This document shows, one piece after another, positions 1 to 8,407 of a stretch of DNA of 41,870 bases. The DNA comes from Candidatus Pacearchaeota archaeon (GTDB lineage Archaea > Nanobdellota > Nanobdellia > Pacearchaeales > GW2011-AR1). Location: contig JAGVXA010000010.1 of assembly GCA_018304025.1 (NCBI GenBank), positions 1-41,870 of the forward strand, given 5' to 3'. A program made the position numbers and the translations under genes. The notes under the pieces are model-generated. The model ran no database searches, was not told the origin of the DNA, and was given only the letters and a program-made list of their open reading frames with translations. Position 1 is the first letter of the stretch. Every line of letters begins with the position of its first letter.

Positions 1-5
1 TCCTT

Positions 6-43
6 CGGCTTTCAGCCGTAGAGTCTCCAAGAGACTCTTTTTT
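6..43 (+). terminator. Tandem hairpins with T-run (terminator-like)
   Basis: Two hairpins lie back to back: a 5-bp stem (6-10 with 14-18), then a perfect 8-bp stem (20-27 with 31-38, loop CAA) followed by five T. This has the shape of an intrinsic terminator and probably ends a transcript entering from the left. Hairpins are not required for archaeal termination, so the role is inferred. Confidence 0.5.
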
Positions 44-149
44 GTGAATTTCATAGGCTGATATAAATCAGCGTTGAGAACTAATTTTCGGATACCACAA
101 TTAATTTCTTATTACAAACGTTTATAAACGCACATTTTGATAGACAAAC

Positions 150-578
150 ATGGGAAACTTTAAATCAAACAATCGGGGCGGATTTGGAAACAGATCCGGC
201 GGCAGAAGTTTTGGCGGAAGCTCTCGGGGACGCGGCGGATTCGGCGGAGGATTCGGGGGCGGGAGAGATTTCGGAAGAAGAAATACTGAAATGCACGACG
301 CTGTCTGTGCTAAATGCGGAAAGCAATGCCAAATTCCATTCAGGCCAACTGGAGACAAGCCTGTTTTTTGCAGCGATTGTTTCAGACAAAACGAAGGCTC
401 GAGAAATAACTCTTCGCAATCAGGAGCTTCTTCAGAGCAGATGAAACAGATTAACGCAAAACTTGACAAGATACTTTTGATTTTACAAGATTTAGAACTT
501 GATACGGATGATGATTTTGACGAAGAGGAAGAAGATTTGGATGAAGAGGATGAAGACGATTCTGAAGCGGATTTGTAA
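150..578 (+). CDS. RGG-rich CxxC-x17-CxxC zinc-binding protein
   Basis: This small protein of 142 residues has three parts. Residues 1-45 are rich in Gly, Arg, Ser and Phe with RGG-type repeats, typical of disordered RNA-binding tails. Residues 52-77 hold two CxxC pairs (CAKC and CSDC) separated by exactly 17 residues, the spacing of the CxxC-x17-CxxC zinc domain common in DPANN archaea and candidate phyla bacteria. The last 30 residues are almost all Asp and Glu. A TATA-like TTTATAAA at about 121-128 sits some 26 nt before the ATG, so the mRNA is probably leaderless. A nucleic-acid-binding or chaperone-like role is plausible from composition, but no function is established here. Confidence 0.85.
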   Translation: MGNFKSNNRGGFGNRSGGRSFGGSSRGRGGFGGGFGGGRDFGRRNTEMHDAVCAKCGKQCQIPFRPTGDKPVFCSDCFRQNEGSRNNSSQSGASSEQMKQINAKLDKILLILQDLELDTDDDFDEEEEDLDEEDEDDSEADL

Positions 579-661
579 TTCTGTTTGCTGAAATAGATTA
601 TGGGTTTTTATAATACTAAAATACGCGAAAAGCTTTTAATTGTAAATATTTAGGGTTGGGC

Positions 662-1552
662 ATGGCAAAATTAAGTGATGTGATTTTTGGAAACCCTTAT
701 CTTAATATTACTACAAAAATTGTGATTATTTTATCTGCTGCGCTAGTTTTAACTATAATCGCAAAGATATTTTTTTTGAGACTTTCCAGGAAAGCGTCTA
801 ATGAAATTTCTGTAGAAGAAAAGAAGCTGAAGCAGACGCGAATTAATTTTTTGAGAGTGCTTATTATTTTTATGATTTATCTTTCTGCTGTTGTGTTTAT
901 TCTTTTTTTGATTCCGGGGTTCAAGGCGTTTTCGGTTTCTTTGCTGGCGGGGGCAGGAATATTGGCGATTGTCGTCGGACTTGCTGCGCAGAAAACTCTG
1001 ACAAATATAATTTCCGGAATTTCAATTGCAGTTTCTGTTCCTTTTAGGATAGGGGACAAGGTAAAAATAGGGGAAGAATATGGAGATGTCGAGGAGCTTA
1101 CTCTGACGCATACTGTTATGAAGACTTGGGATAACAGAAGAGTTATCATTCCGAATTCGCTGGTTTCTGACAAAGAGGTGATTAATTACAGCATTAAGGA
1201 CGAAAAGCTGATGTGGACGATTAACATTGGAATTGGATACGATTCTGACATTGACAAGGCGAGGAAAATTATGCTGGACAAGGCGAAGAAACATCCTGAT
1301 GTTATTGTTCCGGATGTTGTTGATGCGAAGGGAGAAATTGAAAAGGGCGAGCCGTACGTGACTGTTACAGAATGCGCAGATTATTCTGTTAAACTGAGAT
1401 TATATTTTTGGGTTGCTGCGCCGAACAAAGCGTGGAAAACGAGTTTTGAATTGATAGAGCAGATTAAGAAAGAATTTGACAAGCAGGGAATTGAGTTTCC
1501 TTATTTGCAGAGAACGATTGTGAGGAAGAAGAGAATTAGGAGGGGGAAATAG
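662..1552 (+). CDS. MscS-family mechanosensitive ion channel
   Basis: This is a small-conductance mechanosensitive channel of the MscS family, which opens under membrane tension to release solutes during osmotic downshock. Three hydrophobic segments lie at about residues 13-40, 62-85 and 92-115. The third carries the Gly/Ala-rich pore helix (LAGAGILAIVVGLAAQKTL), followed by the conserved beta domain (FRIGDKVKIGEEYGDVEEL) and the VIIPNS motif. The 296-residue length is normal for the family. I chose the ATG at 662 over an upstream TTG at 656. A TATA-like CTTTTAAT at about 632-639 lies roughly 25 nt upstream, consistent with a leaderless transcript. Family assignment is secure; ion selectivity cannot be judged. 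Confidence 0.93.
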   Translation: MAKLSDVIFGNPYLNITTKIVIILSAALVLTIIAKIFFLRLSRKASNEISVEEKKLKQTRINFLRVLIIFMIYLSAVVFILFLIPGFKAFSVSLLAGAGILAIVVGLAAQKTLTNIISGISIAVSVPFRIGDKVKIGEEYGDVEELTLTHTVMKTWDNRRVIIPNSLVSDKEVINYSIKDEKLMWTINIGIGYDSDIDKARKIMLDKAKKHPDVIVPDVVDAKGEIEKGEPYVTVTECADYSVKLRLYFWVAAPNKAWKTSFELIEQIKKEFDKQGIEFPYLQRTIVRKKRIRRGK

Positions 1553-1578
1553 TTTTTAGTTTATATAAAATATATTCG

Positions 1579-1667
1579 TTTCGGCACGCAATTGGACGCA
1601 CAATTTTGTTCGGCTGTGCGTCTTATCTCTATGAAAATTTACTTCGTAAATTTTCTGCGTGCTGAAA
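1579..1667 (+). ncRNA. Three-way-junction structured element, copy 1
   Basis: The outer stem pairs 1579-1590 with 1656-1667 (12 bp, one G-T). Hairpin 1 pairs 1595-1602 with 1615-1622 (8 bp) and hairpin 2 pairs 1634-1642 with 1646-1654 (9 bp, TTC loop). The unpaired AATTG before hairpin 1 and TTATCT after it recur in the other copies, while the stem bases differ between copies yet still pair. It lies between the mscS-like gene and rpo7 and is preceded by an AT-rich TATATAAAATATATT stretch also seen before copy 3. Function unknown. Confidence 0.6.
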
Positions 1668-1737
1668 TCTATAATCGAGGACATAGGAAACTTTAAAAAC
1701 CGAATTTTGCTGGAAATATTAACCCCTTGGAGTTAAA

Positions 1738-2340
1738 ATGTTTTATCTGTTAAAAGTTGAAGAATATGTAAGAGTCGAGCCGAAGCACTTTGGTTTGCCG
1801 ACGCACGAAGCTATAGAAAAGCAGCTGAATGAAGATTTTGTAGATAGCATCACGAAAGAATACGGCTACGTTATTTCAGTTATTTCCGTCGACAAAATTG
1901 AAGAGGGAGTGATTATTCCCGGAGACGGCTCCGCGTTTTATAATTCTATATTTAATCTGCTGGTTTGGAAACCTGAATTGCACGAGCTAGTTTACGGAAC
2001 AATAACAGAGATTACTAATTTTGGAGCTTTTATTCAAATTGGGCCTGCGCAGGGAATGATTCATATTTCGCAAACAATGGAAGATTACGTTTCTCTTTCA
2101 AAGTCGGGAACGTTGTCTGGAAAGAGTTCAAAAAGAAATTTGGCTAAGGGAGATGACTGTGCTGCGAGAATTGTTGCGATTTCGTATAAAGCAGATACTC
2201 CGAAGATTGGATTGACAATGAGACAGCCGGGTTTGGGAAAATTGCAATGGCTGGACGAAGACAGGCAAAAGAAAGAATCTGCTTCGAAGAAATCTTCGAA
2301 TAAAGAAGATAGGAAGGGGAAGAAGGGGGGGAAGAAATAA
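1738..2340 (+). CDS. rpo7: DNA-directed RNA polymerase subunit Rpo7 (E')
   Basis: This is the stalk subunit Rpo7 (RpoE') of the archaeal RNA polymerase, which with Rpo4 binds emerging RNA and helps open the promoter. The N-terminal domain (about residues 1-80) begins MFYLLKVEEYVRVEP, matching the family. An S1/OB domain follows at about 82-165 (YGTITEITNFGAFIQIGP, GMIHISQ). The final 35 residues are a Lys/Ser-rich basic tail, longer than usual. The gene is preceded by a GAAACTTTAAAAA promoter-like box at about 1687-1699 and a GGAG eight nt before the ATG, so it may have a short leader. Its stop overlaps the start of spt4, so the two are probably translationally coupled. Confidence 0.96.
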   Translation: MFYLLKVEEYVRVEPKHFGLPTHEAIEKQLNEDFVDSITKEYGYVISVISVDKIEEGVIIPGDGSAFYNSIFNLLVWKPELHELVYGTITEITNFGAFIQIGPAQGMIHISQTMEDYVSLSKSGTLSGKSSKRNLAKGDDCAARIVAISYKADTPKIGLTMRQPGLGKLQWLDEDRQKKESASKKSSNKEDRKGKKGGKK

Positions 2341-2525
2341 TGGCAAAGGAAAAAGCGTGCAGGAATTGCAAGACGATTCACACATTAGCGAAATGCCCGC
2401 AATGCGGGAGCGAGGAATTTAGCGAGGGGTTCAAGGGAAAAGTTACGGTGTTTAATCCAGATGAATCAGAAATCGCGAAGAGGTTGAAGATAACGCAAAA
2501 AGGAGTTTACGCGATTAAATTATAA
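2340..2525 (+). CDS. spt4: Transcription elongation factor Spt4 (RpoE'')
   Basis: This 61-residue protein is Spt4, the small zinc-ribbon partner of Spt5 that clamps onto RNA polymerase and increases processivity. Four cysteines form two pairs (CRNC at residues 7-10 and CPQC at 19-22), followed by the SEEFSEGF segment and the conserved VFNPDESEIAKRL stretch. Length is normal. The start codon overlaps the last base of rpo7, and rps24e follows one base after the stop, so this is part of one tight operon. The same gene order (rpo7, spt4, rps24e, rps27ae) is widespread in archaea, which supports all four assignments. Confidence 0.95.
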   Translation: MAKEKACRNCKTIHTLAKCPQCGSEEFSEGFKGKVTVFNPDESEIAKRLKITQKGVYAIKL

Positions 2526-2526
2526 T

Positions 2527-2799
2527 ATGGAGATCTTAAATCAAACTCGGAATGAATTATTGAAGAGAAATGAAGTCAAGGGAATTGTTAGCTCTGTCGG
2601 GAATTTTGGTGTTGGAAATGCGATGAAAACAGTTGTTGAGCAAATGAAAGCTGCCGAGGAAAATGTTGTTATCAAGAATGTCAAGAGCAAATTCGGGAGA
2701 GACACTTTTTTGATTGAGGCGTTGATTTATGATTCTGTCGAGGACAAAATGAAGATTGAGCCGAAGGTTAAAGAGAAGAAAAAGGCGGGGGCGCAATAA
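2527..2799 (+). CDS. rps24e: 30S ribosomal protein S24e
   Basis: This is archaeal/eukaryotic-type small-subunit protein S24e. The N-terminus ([19 protein letters not shown]) and the central segment [24 protein letters not shown] match the family, in which the FGRDT-like core forms a beta strand. The protein is 90 residues, slightly short, with a basic tail [11 protein letters not shown]. It starts one base after the spt4 stop and is followed two bases later by rps27ae, placing it inside the transcription/translation operon. Confidence 0.93.
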   Translation: MEILNQTRNELLKRNEVKGIVSSVGNFGVGNAMKTVVEQMKAAEENVVIKNVKSKFGRDTFLIEALIYDSVEDKMKIEPKVKEKKKAGAQ

Positions 2800-2801
2800 A
2801 A

Positions 2802-3011
2802 ATGGGAACACAAAAAGGCGGCTCTAAAACAGACAGCCAAGGCAAGAAGCCGCACAAGAACAAGCTGACTTCCAAGAAATATTCTCTTTATGTCGACGGG
2901 AAGAAGAAAAACAAAACCTGCCCGAGATGCGGACCGGGAAATTTTTTGGCTAATCACAAAAATAGGGTGTATTGCGGGAAGTGCCATTATACTGAATTTG
3001 TTAAGAAGTGA
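2802..3011 (+). CDS. rps27ae: 30S ribosomal protein S27ae
   Basis: Small-subunit protein S27ae is a zinc-ribbon ribosomal protein, fused to ubiquitin in eukaryotes and free in archaea. The CPRCG and CGKC pairs lie at about residues 40-43 and 57-60, with [19 protein letters not shown] between and after them as in the family. The first 30 residues form a basic, Gly/Ser/Lys-rich extension that is longer than in many archaea. It is the last gene of the rpo7 operon. Confidence 0.94.
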   Translation: MGTQKGGSKTDSQGKKPHKNKLTSKKYSLYVDGKKKNKTCPRCGPGNFLANHKNRVYCGKCHYTEFVKK

Positions 3012-3069
3012 TTGAAAGGATATATTTAATTCTAATAAAGAATAAATACTCTCAAACTATTTTTTGTTT

Positions 3070-3354
3070 ATGGTTAAAACGATTGAAAGACTGCCGACGG
3101 AAAAAGAGGAAATGGCGAGAGTCGGGAGAGCGGTTAAAATAGCGAAAAGAGTTTGTAATGGGCGGGAAATTTATTCTCCTGAAGGCGGCACATGGCTTGC
3201 TATTCATAATAATTCTCACAGAGATGTAGGCATATATGTTTATCCTTTAGATCGACGTATTGAATACGAATGGGGTCATAAAGAAAAAGCCAAGTCTTTG
3301 GGAAGGGCTCTTGAAAAGAAAAGAGAAGGCGAATATAGAGTTTTGAGAAGATGA
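3070..3354 (+). CDS. Hypothetical small basic protein
   Basis: I do not recognise this 95-residue protein. It is charged, with a Lys/Arg-rich N-terminal helix (about residues 1-35) and C-terminus, and a central segment GGTWLAIHNNSHRDVGIYVYPLDRRIEYEWGH that reads like two or three beta strands. No signal peptide or membrane segment is visible. I chose the ATG at 3070 over a TTG six bases upstream. A TATA-like segment (ATATATTTAA) lies near 3019-3029. It follows rps27ae by 58 bases and may be transcribed separately. Coding is supported by regular amino-acid composition only. Confidence 0.65.
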   Translation: MVKTIERLPTEKEEMARVGRAVKIAKRVCNGREIYSPEGGTWLAIHNNSHRDVGIYVYPLDRRIEYEWGHKEKAKSLGRALEKKREGEYRVLRR

Positions 3355-3442
3355 TTAGAAATTAAATGTTTGAGAATTCTCCTTTTTTAGACTAAGCGTT
3401 GTCGAAGGAAAGACTTAAAATATCTGGTTTCTTGTATAAATC

Positions 3443-6400
3443 ATGCGAAAAAGAGGCGCAATATTCCTAATTCTGTTATTTTCTCTAGCTCTGGTCAGCG
3501 CATCTGAAATTGACGAGCAGATTCAGAAGCTAACTTACTCTGCCGAAGAATATGAAACAGGCAATATAAATTATGTTCAGCTGCTGGTTTATATCTCTGC
3601 TGTTCGCGAAGGATTGAATGAAATGTTTGGAGCGAGCAGCAAAGAGATGGGTGGAATTATCAAAGAAGAGCAGCTAAAAAATGTTTTGGGCGAGCCTGCT
3701 GAACTCACTGGATGGGTGTGGGTTGAAGAAAGCCAGCATGAAAAAAAATTAGACGAGGATATTCCTGTTTGGAAAAAAATTGTTTTCGACGGGAAAAAAA
3801 TTCAGATAAGACTTGCTGCATTTCCTTCTTTATACAAAAACGAAATAATTTACAGGCTGAATTTTGAGACAGAGTTCAAGAAACCAGAAGAGCAAATGGA
3901 CGTCAAGGGAAGAATAGACGACATTAAAGCTTTGGCGGAGGAATTTAACGCGGATTCTTCTTCGGGGAATGCAGAAGAATTAGCAAAAGAATCTGTGAAC
4001 GCTGAAAGAGCTTTTGAATCTTACTTCAGAATGAACGGGGGAAAGTGCGAGAATTTGATGGCTGAGCTTTTTGGCGCTGAAAATAAAAGAGAGGCGCAGC
4101 ATATGCTTGTTTATGAAATTCAATTTTCAGAGGGAGATAATTTTGAAGCTATTTTGAGATTGGAGTTGTGCGACGAATGCGAATGGAATTGGGTAAATAT
4201 GAATTTGAATCTTGAAAGCAGAGGAAGAATGCCTCGAGAAAAGGAAGGTTCTGGGGGAGCATCGAAAGAAGAATTTATGAGCATGGAGACGGGCGCATTT
4301 GAGTCTGAAACAAAAAGTTTGATCGAGAATATAAAGAGTTCCTTGGAGAAAGAAGATTTTGGAGCTGCCATGTCTTACTCTGAAGAATTAAATATGCTGA
4401 CTCAGGCGTGGAATGAAAAATCCAACGACGTATGGAAACAAATAGATAAAGATTTTAGCAGGGAAAAAACTTTTTCGAGTCCGGAGGAAGAAAGGGAATT
4501 TAATGAAAATTACGGCTGGATTAAAGAAGAACAAGAAAGAAGAAGCAGGGAGAAAGAATTAAGGAATTTGAATTACCAGGAAAGAAAGGCATTTTATCTG
4601 GATTTGTTTGCGGATTACGAGAAAAAAGAATTTTATTTTGAGCAGACTGAATATCAGAAAAGATTAGTTGAAGAGTTCAAGGAGAGAGGAGAAGAAATTT
4701 GCGACAACGGAAAAGATGACAATGAAAATGGGCAGATAGATTGTGCTGACGCGCAATGCGGCGGGAAGATTTGCGGAAAGTCAACTCGCTCGGTTGTTTC
4801 CGAAGGAAATGGAAGTTCTTCTGAAGAAGTCGAGTTATACTGCATTTCAAATGAGTGCACTGAAAAAGAGTGGATTAAAGAAGCGGGTCTTTTGTCTGTC
4901 TGCGGGAATAATATTTGCGAAGAAGGAGAAAAAGAAGAAGGATTGAATTTTGACGGGAACGGAACATTGGGCGGTTGTCCGGGAGATTGCATCTTATGCG
5001 AGAGTTACGATTCAATAAATTGTTCGGGAAGAGTTATTTTCTCTGGGAAAAATGAGATGGGATGCCCGCTTGCTCCGGTTTGTGTTGAAGAGAATCTTTG
5101 CGAGAATGACGAGGACTGTGAATTTTTATGCGGCAAGGGAGTTTGCACTGAAGGAAAATGCGAAGTTGCTGAGCTGACAGAATGCGGCGAGTCAGAGTGC
5201 ACTGAAGGGCAGGAAAAAGTTATGAAATGCGGGGAGCAGGAAATTGTCCAGGCAATTTGCAGCGGGGGCTTGTGGGAAAATCTTGAAATAGAATGCGGAG
5301 CTGGCGAAATGACTGAAGAGGTAACTGAGGAGATAGCTGTTGTCGGAGAAGAGTGTTCTGTTAAATCTGATTGCGGCGGAGAAGATGACGTTTGCAGTAA
5401 CGGGAAATGCGTTACTCTTCCTGAAAATTCTGAAGAAGGAGAAGAGGGAGAAGTAGTTGCCGCTTCTTCTGAGGGTGGAGAGGAAGAAACTGAAGATGGC
5501 GAGGAAGAAACTGAAGATGGCGAAGAAGAAACTGAAGATAGCGAGGAAGGAGTTCAAGAAAGTCCGGCAGAGAGTGAATCTGATGGGGTTGAGGAACCTG
5601 AACAATCTGCTGAAGAATCTTCTGAACCTGAATCTGCGCCTGAAGTTTCTGAGCCAGAGAGTTCTGAGTCCAGCGAAGAATCTTCTGAGCCGGAGATAAC
5701 AGGAAATGTTATTCTTGGTTTCTTTTTGACGCTCGGACAAAGATTGGGAATTACTGGATTCTCTGTTGAGGACGGAGGAGACACGAGCAGTGATAGTGAT
5801 AGCAGTGATTCAAGCAGTGACAGCAGTGATTCAACTGGAGATGAAAGCGTGACAGTTGATAATTATGTTGCAGAAAGCGAGCCAGATTCAGAGGACGGCG
5901 AAGATTTTTCTGAAAGACAAGATGGCGAGTTTGTTGATGGCGGCGGTGAAATAATGATGGAAGGTTCAGGGGGAAATTATGAAGATGATAATCGGGAAGA
6001 ATACAGAGATGACAGGCGCGAAGAAGATAACCAGCAAAGATGCGGGGAAGAATGCAAAAGAATTTGTTTTGAAAACGAGATAAGGCCTTGCGTTGAGAAA
6101 TGCCTGAGAGAAGAATGCGGGAATGAGTTTGACTGCAATGTCGAAGAAGTGCAGAAAAGCTGCGAAGGAAGCTGCAAGGGAGACACTAGCGGATGCGAAG
6201 GCGACTGCGTGCCAAAATGCACGTCTGGAGGAGAGGACTGGTGGAAAGAATTTCAGAGAGAGCCTGAAGAAGAGCAATGGAAAGAAGAGAAGGGAGTTTT
6301 CCAAGCTGGCGGCGGATGCAGACAGGCGCAAGGAAAAACAGAGGGATTTATTTGGTTTGGGGGATGGGGAGAGCCGTTTGGAGAGATAGAGAAATTAAAA

Positions 6401-7462
6401 CAAAAATATTACCGCGGAGGACATGCGGACTGGTGCAAATGGGAAATGGAAAATTTGGCAAGACAAAGAAAAGAATTTGAAGAAGGATTTAATCAGGAAT
6501 TTGTGACGTGGTTCTTCGAGCAATACCTGGCGGATTCTGCTGAGGACTGGGAGAAACATGTTTCTGGAATTTTTGAACTTTACTGGAAAGATGTTGAAAT
6601 GTCGAAGCAAATGGCTGAAAGAATGCAGTGCTTGGGAACTGATAAATTTCCGGAAACTAATTTAATCAATGTCAAGTACGAAACGGAATACGGAATGATA
6701 GAGTTTTGGGAAGAAAAGAAAACTGTGAAATTTGATGGAATGGAAAAAGAAGTTGAACTTGTTTCTCCTTATATGAAAGTTTGGATTTTCCCGTCGAAAG
6801 AAGTGTTTAAGACGGAAATGAAAAGTGCTATGAAAAAACATATCTTTCCGGGTTCAGAGGGAGGGCAGGGAAGCCCGAGTGCTGAAGAAAAAGAGGAGAT
6901 GAAAAAAGACAAACAGTTCATGGAGTGGCTAGCGCAAATTTCTGAAAAATACGGCGGGAGTTTTGATGTTGCTCTTCAGTTCAAAGATTATGAAAAAGAT
7001 GAAGTTGTGTTTAATTTGTACATAAAAATGGACGAGCAGAATTTGGTAGAGGTTGAGCCGATGCCTTACGACGAGGTTCCTGCTGAAGACGGGCGCGTTG
7101 AACTTGATTTCAATAAAATTTACGAGCTCGTAACGATAGGCGAGAAAGACATGCAGCAAATACGAACTGAAAGTCCGCCATGGGACAAGAGAAAATTTGA
7201 GCCTGTTAGGAAAATAAAAGAGGTTAGCGGCGGAGCTAGAATGTGGATGAAGCAAAGAGACTTGATTAATTCGGCAAAATATTATCCTGAATCTGGAGAG
7301 GAAGATATGAAAATGTTTACAAAAGAAATGCTCGGCGGAATGTTTGGCGGACCTCGCAGCGAGCCTTCTGAAGAGGAAAGAAAGGAAGGCGACGACAAAA
7401 GCGGAGAGATTTGGGAAGAAAAAGAATTTGTTACCGGGGAAATTATTTTAGAGCCGGATTAA
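3443..7462 (+). CDS. Giant secreted Cys-rich surface protein with ITG motifs
   Basis: This 1,339-residue protein has a clear Sec signal peptide (residues 1-20, MRKRGAIFLILLFSLALVSA) and no later anchor as strong, so it is exported. A coiled, charged N-terminal half runs to about residue 415. It is followed by a Cys-rich region that opens with CDNGKDDNENGQIDCADAQC, a motif recurrent in exported adhesin-like proteins. Residues 660-830 are Ser/Glu/Asp-rich low complexity, interrupted by EITGNVILGFFLTLGQRLGITGF. A second Cys cluster (about 865-930) and a Trp-rich, charged C-terminal part follow. The protein ends VTGEIILEPD. A GGAAAGACTTAAAATA promoter-like box lies about 30 nt upstream. No enzymatic motif is recognised; a cell-surface or extracellular role is inferred from export and composition. 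Confidence 0.85.
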   Translation: MRKRGAIFLILLFSLALVSASEIDEQIQKLTYSAEEYETGNINYVQLLVYISAVREGLNEMFGASSKEMGGIIKEEQLKNVLGEPAELTGWVWVEESQHEKKLDEDIPVWKKIVFDGKKIQIRLAAFPSLYKNEIIYRLNFETEFKKPEEQMDVKGRIDDIKALAEEFNADSSSGNAEELAKESVNAERAFESYFRMNGGKCENLMAELFGAENKREAQHMLVYEIQFSEGDNFEAILRLELCDECEWNWVNMNLNLESRGRMPREKEGSGGASKEEFMSMETGAFESETKSLIENIKSSLEKEDFGAAMSYSEELNMLTQAWNEKSNDVWKQIDKDFSREKTFSSPEEEREFNENYGWIKEEQERRSREKELRNLNYQERKAFYLDLFADYEKKEFYFEQTEYQKRLVEEFKERGEEICDNGKDDNENGQIDCADAQCGGKICGKSTRSVVSEGNGSSSEEVELYCISNECTEKEWIKEAGLLSVCGNNICEEGEKEEGLNFDGNGTLGGCPGDCILCESYDSINCSGRVIFSGKNEMGCPLAPVCVEENLCENDEDCEFLCGKGVCTEGKCEVAELTECGESECTEGQEKVMKCGEQEIVQAICSGGLWENLEIECGAGEMTEEVTEEIAVVGEECSVKSDCGGEDDVCSNGKCVTLPENSEEGEEGEVVAASSEGGEEETEDGEEETEDGEEETEDSEEGVQESPAESESDGVEEPEQSAEESSEPESAPEVSEPESSESSEESSEPEITGNVILGFFLTLGQRLGITGFSVEDGGDTSSDSDSSDSSSDSSDSTGDESVTVDNYVAESEPDSEDGEDFSERQDGEFVDGGGEIMMEGSGGNYEDDNREEYRDDRREEDNQQRCGEECKRICFENEIRPCVEKCLREECGNEFDCNVEEVQKSCEGSCKGDTSGCEGDCVPKCTSGGEDWWKEFQREPEEEQWKEEKGVFQAGGGCRQAQGKTEGFIWFGGWGEPFGEIEKLKQKYYRGGHADWCKWEMENLARQRKEFEEGFNQEFVTWFFEQYLADSAEDWEKHVSGIFELYWKDVEMSKQMAERMQCLGTDKFPETNLINVKYETEYGMIEFWEEKKTVKFDGMEKEVELVSPYMKVWIFPSKEVFKTEMKSAMKKHIFPGSEGGQGSPSAEEKEEMKKDKQFMEWLAQISEKYGGSFDVALQFKDYEKDEVVFNLYIKMDEQNLVEVEPMPYDEVPAEDGRVELDFNKIYELVTIGEKDMQQIRTESPPWDKRKFEPVRKIKEVSGGARMWMKQRDLINSAKYYPESGEEDMKMFTKEMLGGMFGGPRSEPSEEERKEGDDKSGEIWEEKEFVTGEIILEPD

Positions 7463-7507
7463 TTTTGTTAGGGAAAGACTTAAATTCAATTCTTGTTTGA
7501 TTATGAG

Positions 7508-8020
7508 ATGGTGCGCGGACAAAGAGAAAATATTCCTCTGCGGGAAGCTGAAAGACTTGCGGGAAGAATTCTTAAAGAAATAAAGAAACTGCCCGGAGTT
7601 GACAAAGCGCTTGCTGCGGGTTCTGTTCGACGGAGAATTAAATTAGTTAGAAATATTAATTTGGTTGTTGAAAGTTCTGATTCAAAAAGAATTATAGACG
7701 AATTTGTCAAGATGAAATTTGTCAAGACGGTTTTGTCGAGGGATAATTTCAGAGCGAGCATTCTTACGAATAAAGGAATTGAGGTAGACTTGAGTATTTT
7801 CGAGCATTCAAGCTTTGGTTCTGGGCTGTTGTATTTGACAGGAAGCAAAGAACATAATATTTGGATGAAAAAAATTGCTGCGCAAGACGGACTTTTACTG
7901 AATGAATTCGGATTGTTTCAAGGAAAGACGAAGATTGGGGGGAAAACTGAAAAAGGAATTTACGCTTTGCTGGGATTTAAATTTGTCAAGCCGGAAAATA
8001 GATTTGGCGAGGACGAATAA
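7508..8020 (+). CDS. Family X DNA polymerase-like protein, catalytic Asp pair replaced
   Basis: This 170-residue protein resembles the palm and thumb of DNA polymerase X (Pol beta-like): AAGSVRRRIKLVRNINLVV, then IEVDLSIFE, then LLYLTGSKEHNIWMKKIA, LLLNEFGLF and a C-terminal YALLGF...PENRFGE. It lacks the 8-kDa and fingers regions. In active members the first metal-binding pair reads D-x-D (GDIDLL); here it is N-x-N (RNINLV), while the third carboxylate (VDLS) is kept. It is therefore probably inactive as a polymerase and may be structural or regulatory. I start at the ATG at 7508 rather than an upstream TTG. An ACTTAAATT box lies about 27 nt upstream, and the stop overlaps the next gene's start. 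Confidence 0.8.
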   Translation: MVRGQRENIPLREAERLAGRILKEIKKLPGVDKALAAGSVRRRIKLVRNINLVVESSDSKRIIDEFVKMKFVKTVLSRDNFRASILTNKGIEVDLSIFEHSSFGSGLLYLTGSKEHNIWMKKIAAQDGLLLNEFGLFQGKTKIGGKTEKGIYALLGFKFVKPENRFGEDE

Positions 8021-8373
8021 TGGATTATCTGCAGATTTTTAGGGTTATTGTTGTTTTGGTGATTTTTGTATTTTCTGCGCTGCCTTTGCATAGGGCTGTT
8101 CGGATTTTCAAGCCGAAGACAACTTACTGGAAAACTTTTCTGGTTGTTTTAATTTCTGGTTTTTTTGTTTCGCTGATTAATTCCTTTTTTACATTTTGGG
8201 GAGGGTTTGTTGCGTTTGTTTTTTTGATTTTTGTTTACAGCAAAGCGTTTGGATTAAAGAAACGCAAGGCATTTTTAGTTTGGGTGCTGCAGTTGGTATT
8301 TGTCGTCGTATCTTCTTTGATTTTTGAACTGGCTGTTAGACTGATTTCTGATTTTTCTTTTTTTGGCGGTTAG
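8020..8373 (+). CDS. Small integral membrane protein
   Basis: I do not recognise a family. The 117 residues form four predicted membrane segments (about 5-25, 37-57, 59-75 and 82-108) separated by short basic loops such as FKPKTTYWK and LKKRKA, which suggests cytoplasmic loops by the positive-inside rule. The ATG overlaps the TAA of the Pol X-like gene (TAATG), so the two are likely co-translated. Partner and function are unknown. Confidence 0.75.
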   Translation: MDYLQIFRVIVVLVIFVFSALPLHRAVRIFKPKTTYWKTFLVVLISGFFVSLINSFFTFWGGFVAFVFLIFVYSKAFGLKKRKAFLVWVLQLVFVVVSSLIFELAVRLISDFSFFGG

Positions 8374-8407
8374 GAAATTATAAAAAGGAAGAATTACTGG
8401 CAGTTGA

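Noticed and set aside
1579-1667. Hammerhead or other self-cleaving ribozyme
   Set aside because: It has a three-way junction, but the hammerhead CUGAUGA and GAAA core sequences are absent.
5192-5740. Long antisense reading frame opposite the giant secreted protein
   Set aside because: It mirrors the low-complexity Ser/Glu-rich codons (GAA/TCT runs) of the sense gene and gives a Phe/Arg/Leu-rich product with no recognisable domain.
5700-5860. Ser/Asp-rich stretch as a separate repeat element
   Set aside because: It is ordinary low-complexity coding sequence within the secreted protein, in frame and degenerate.
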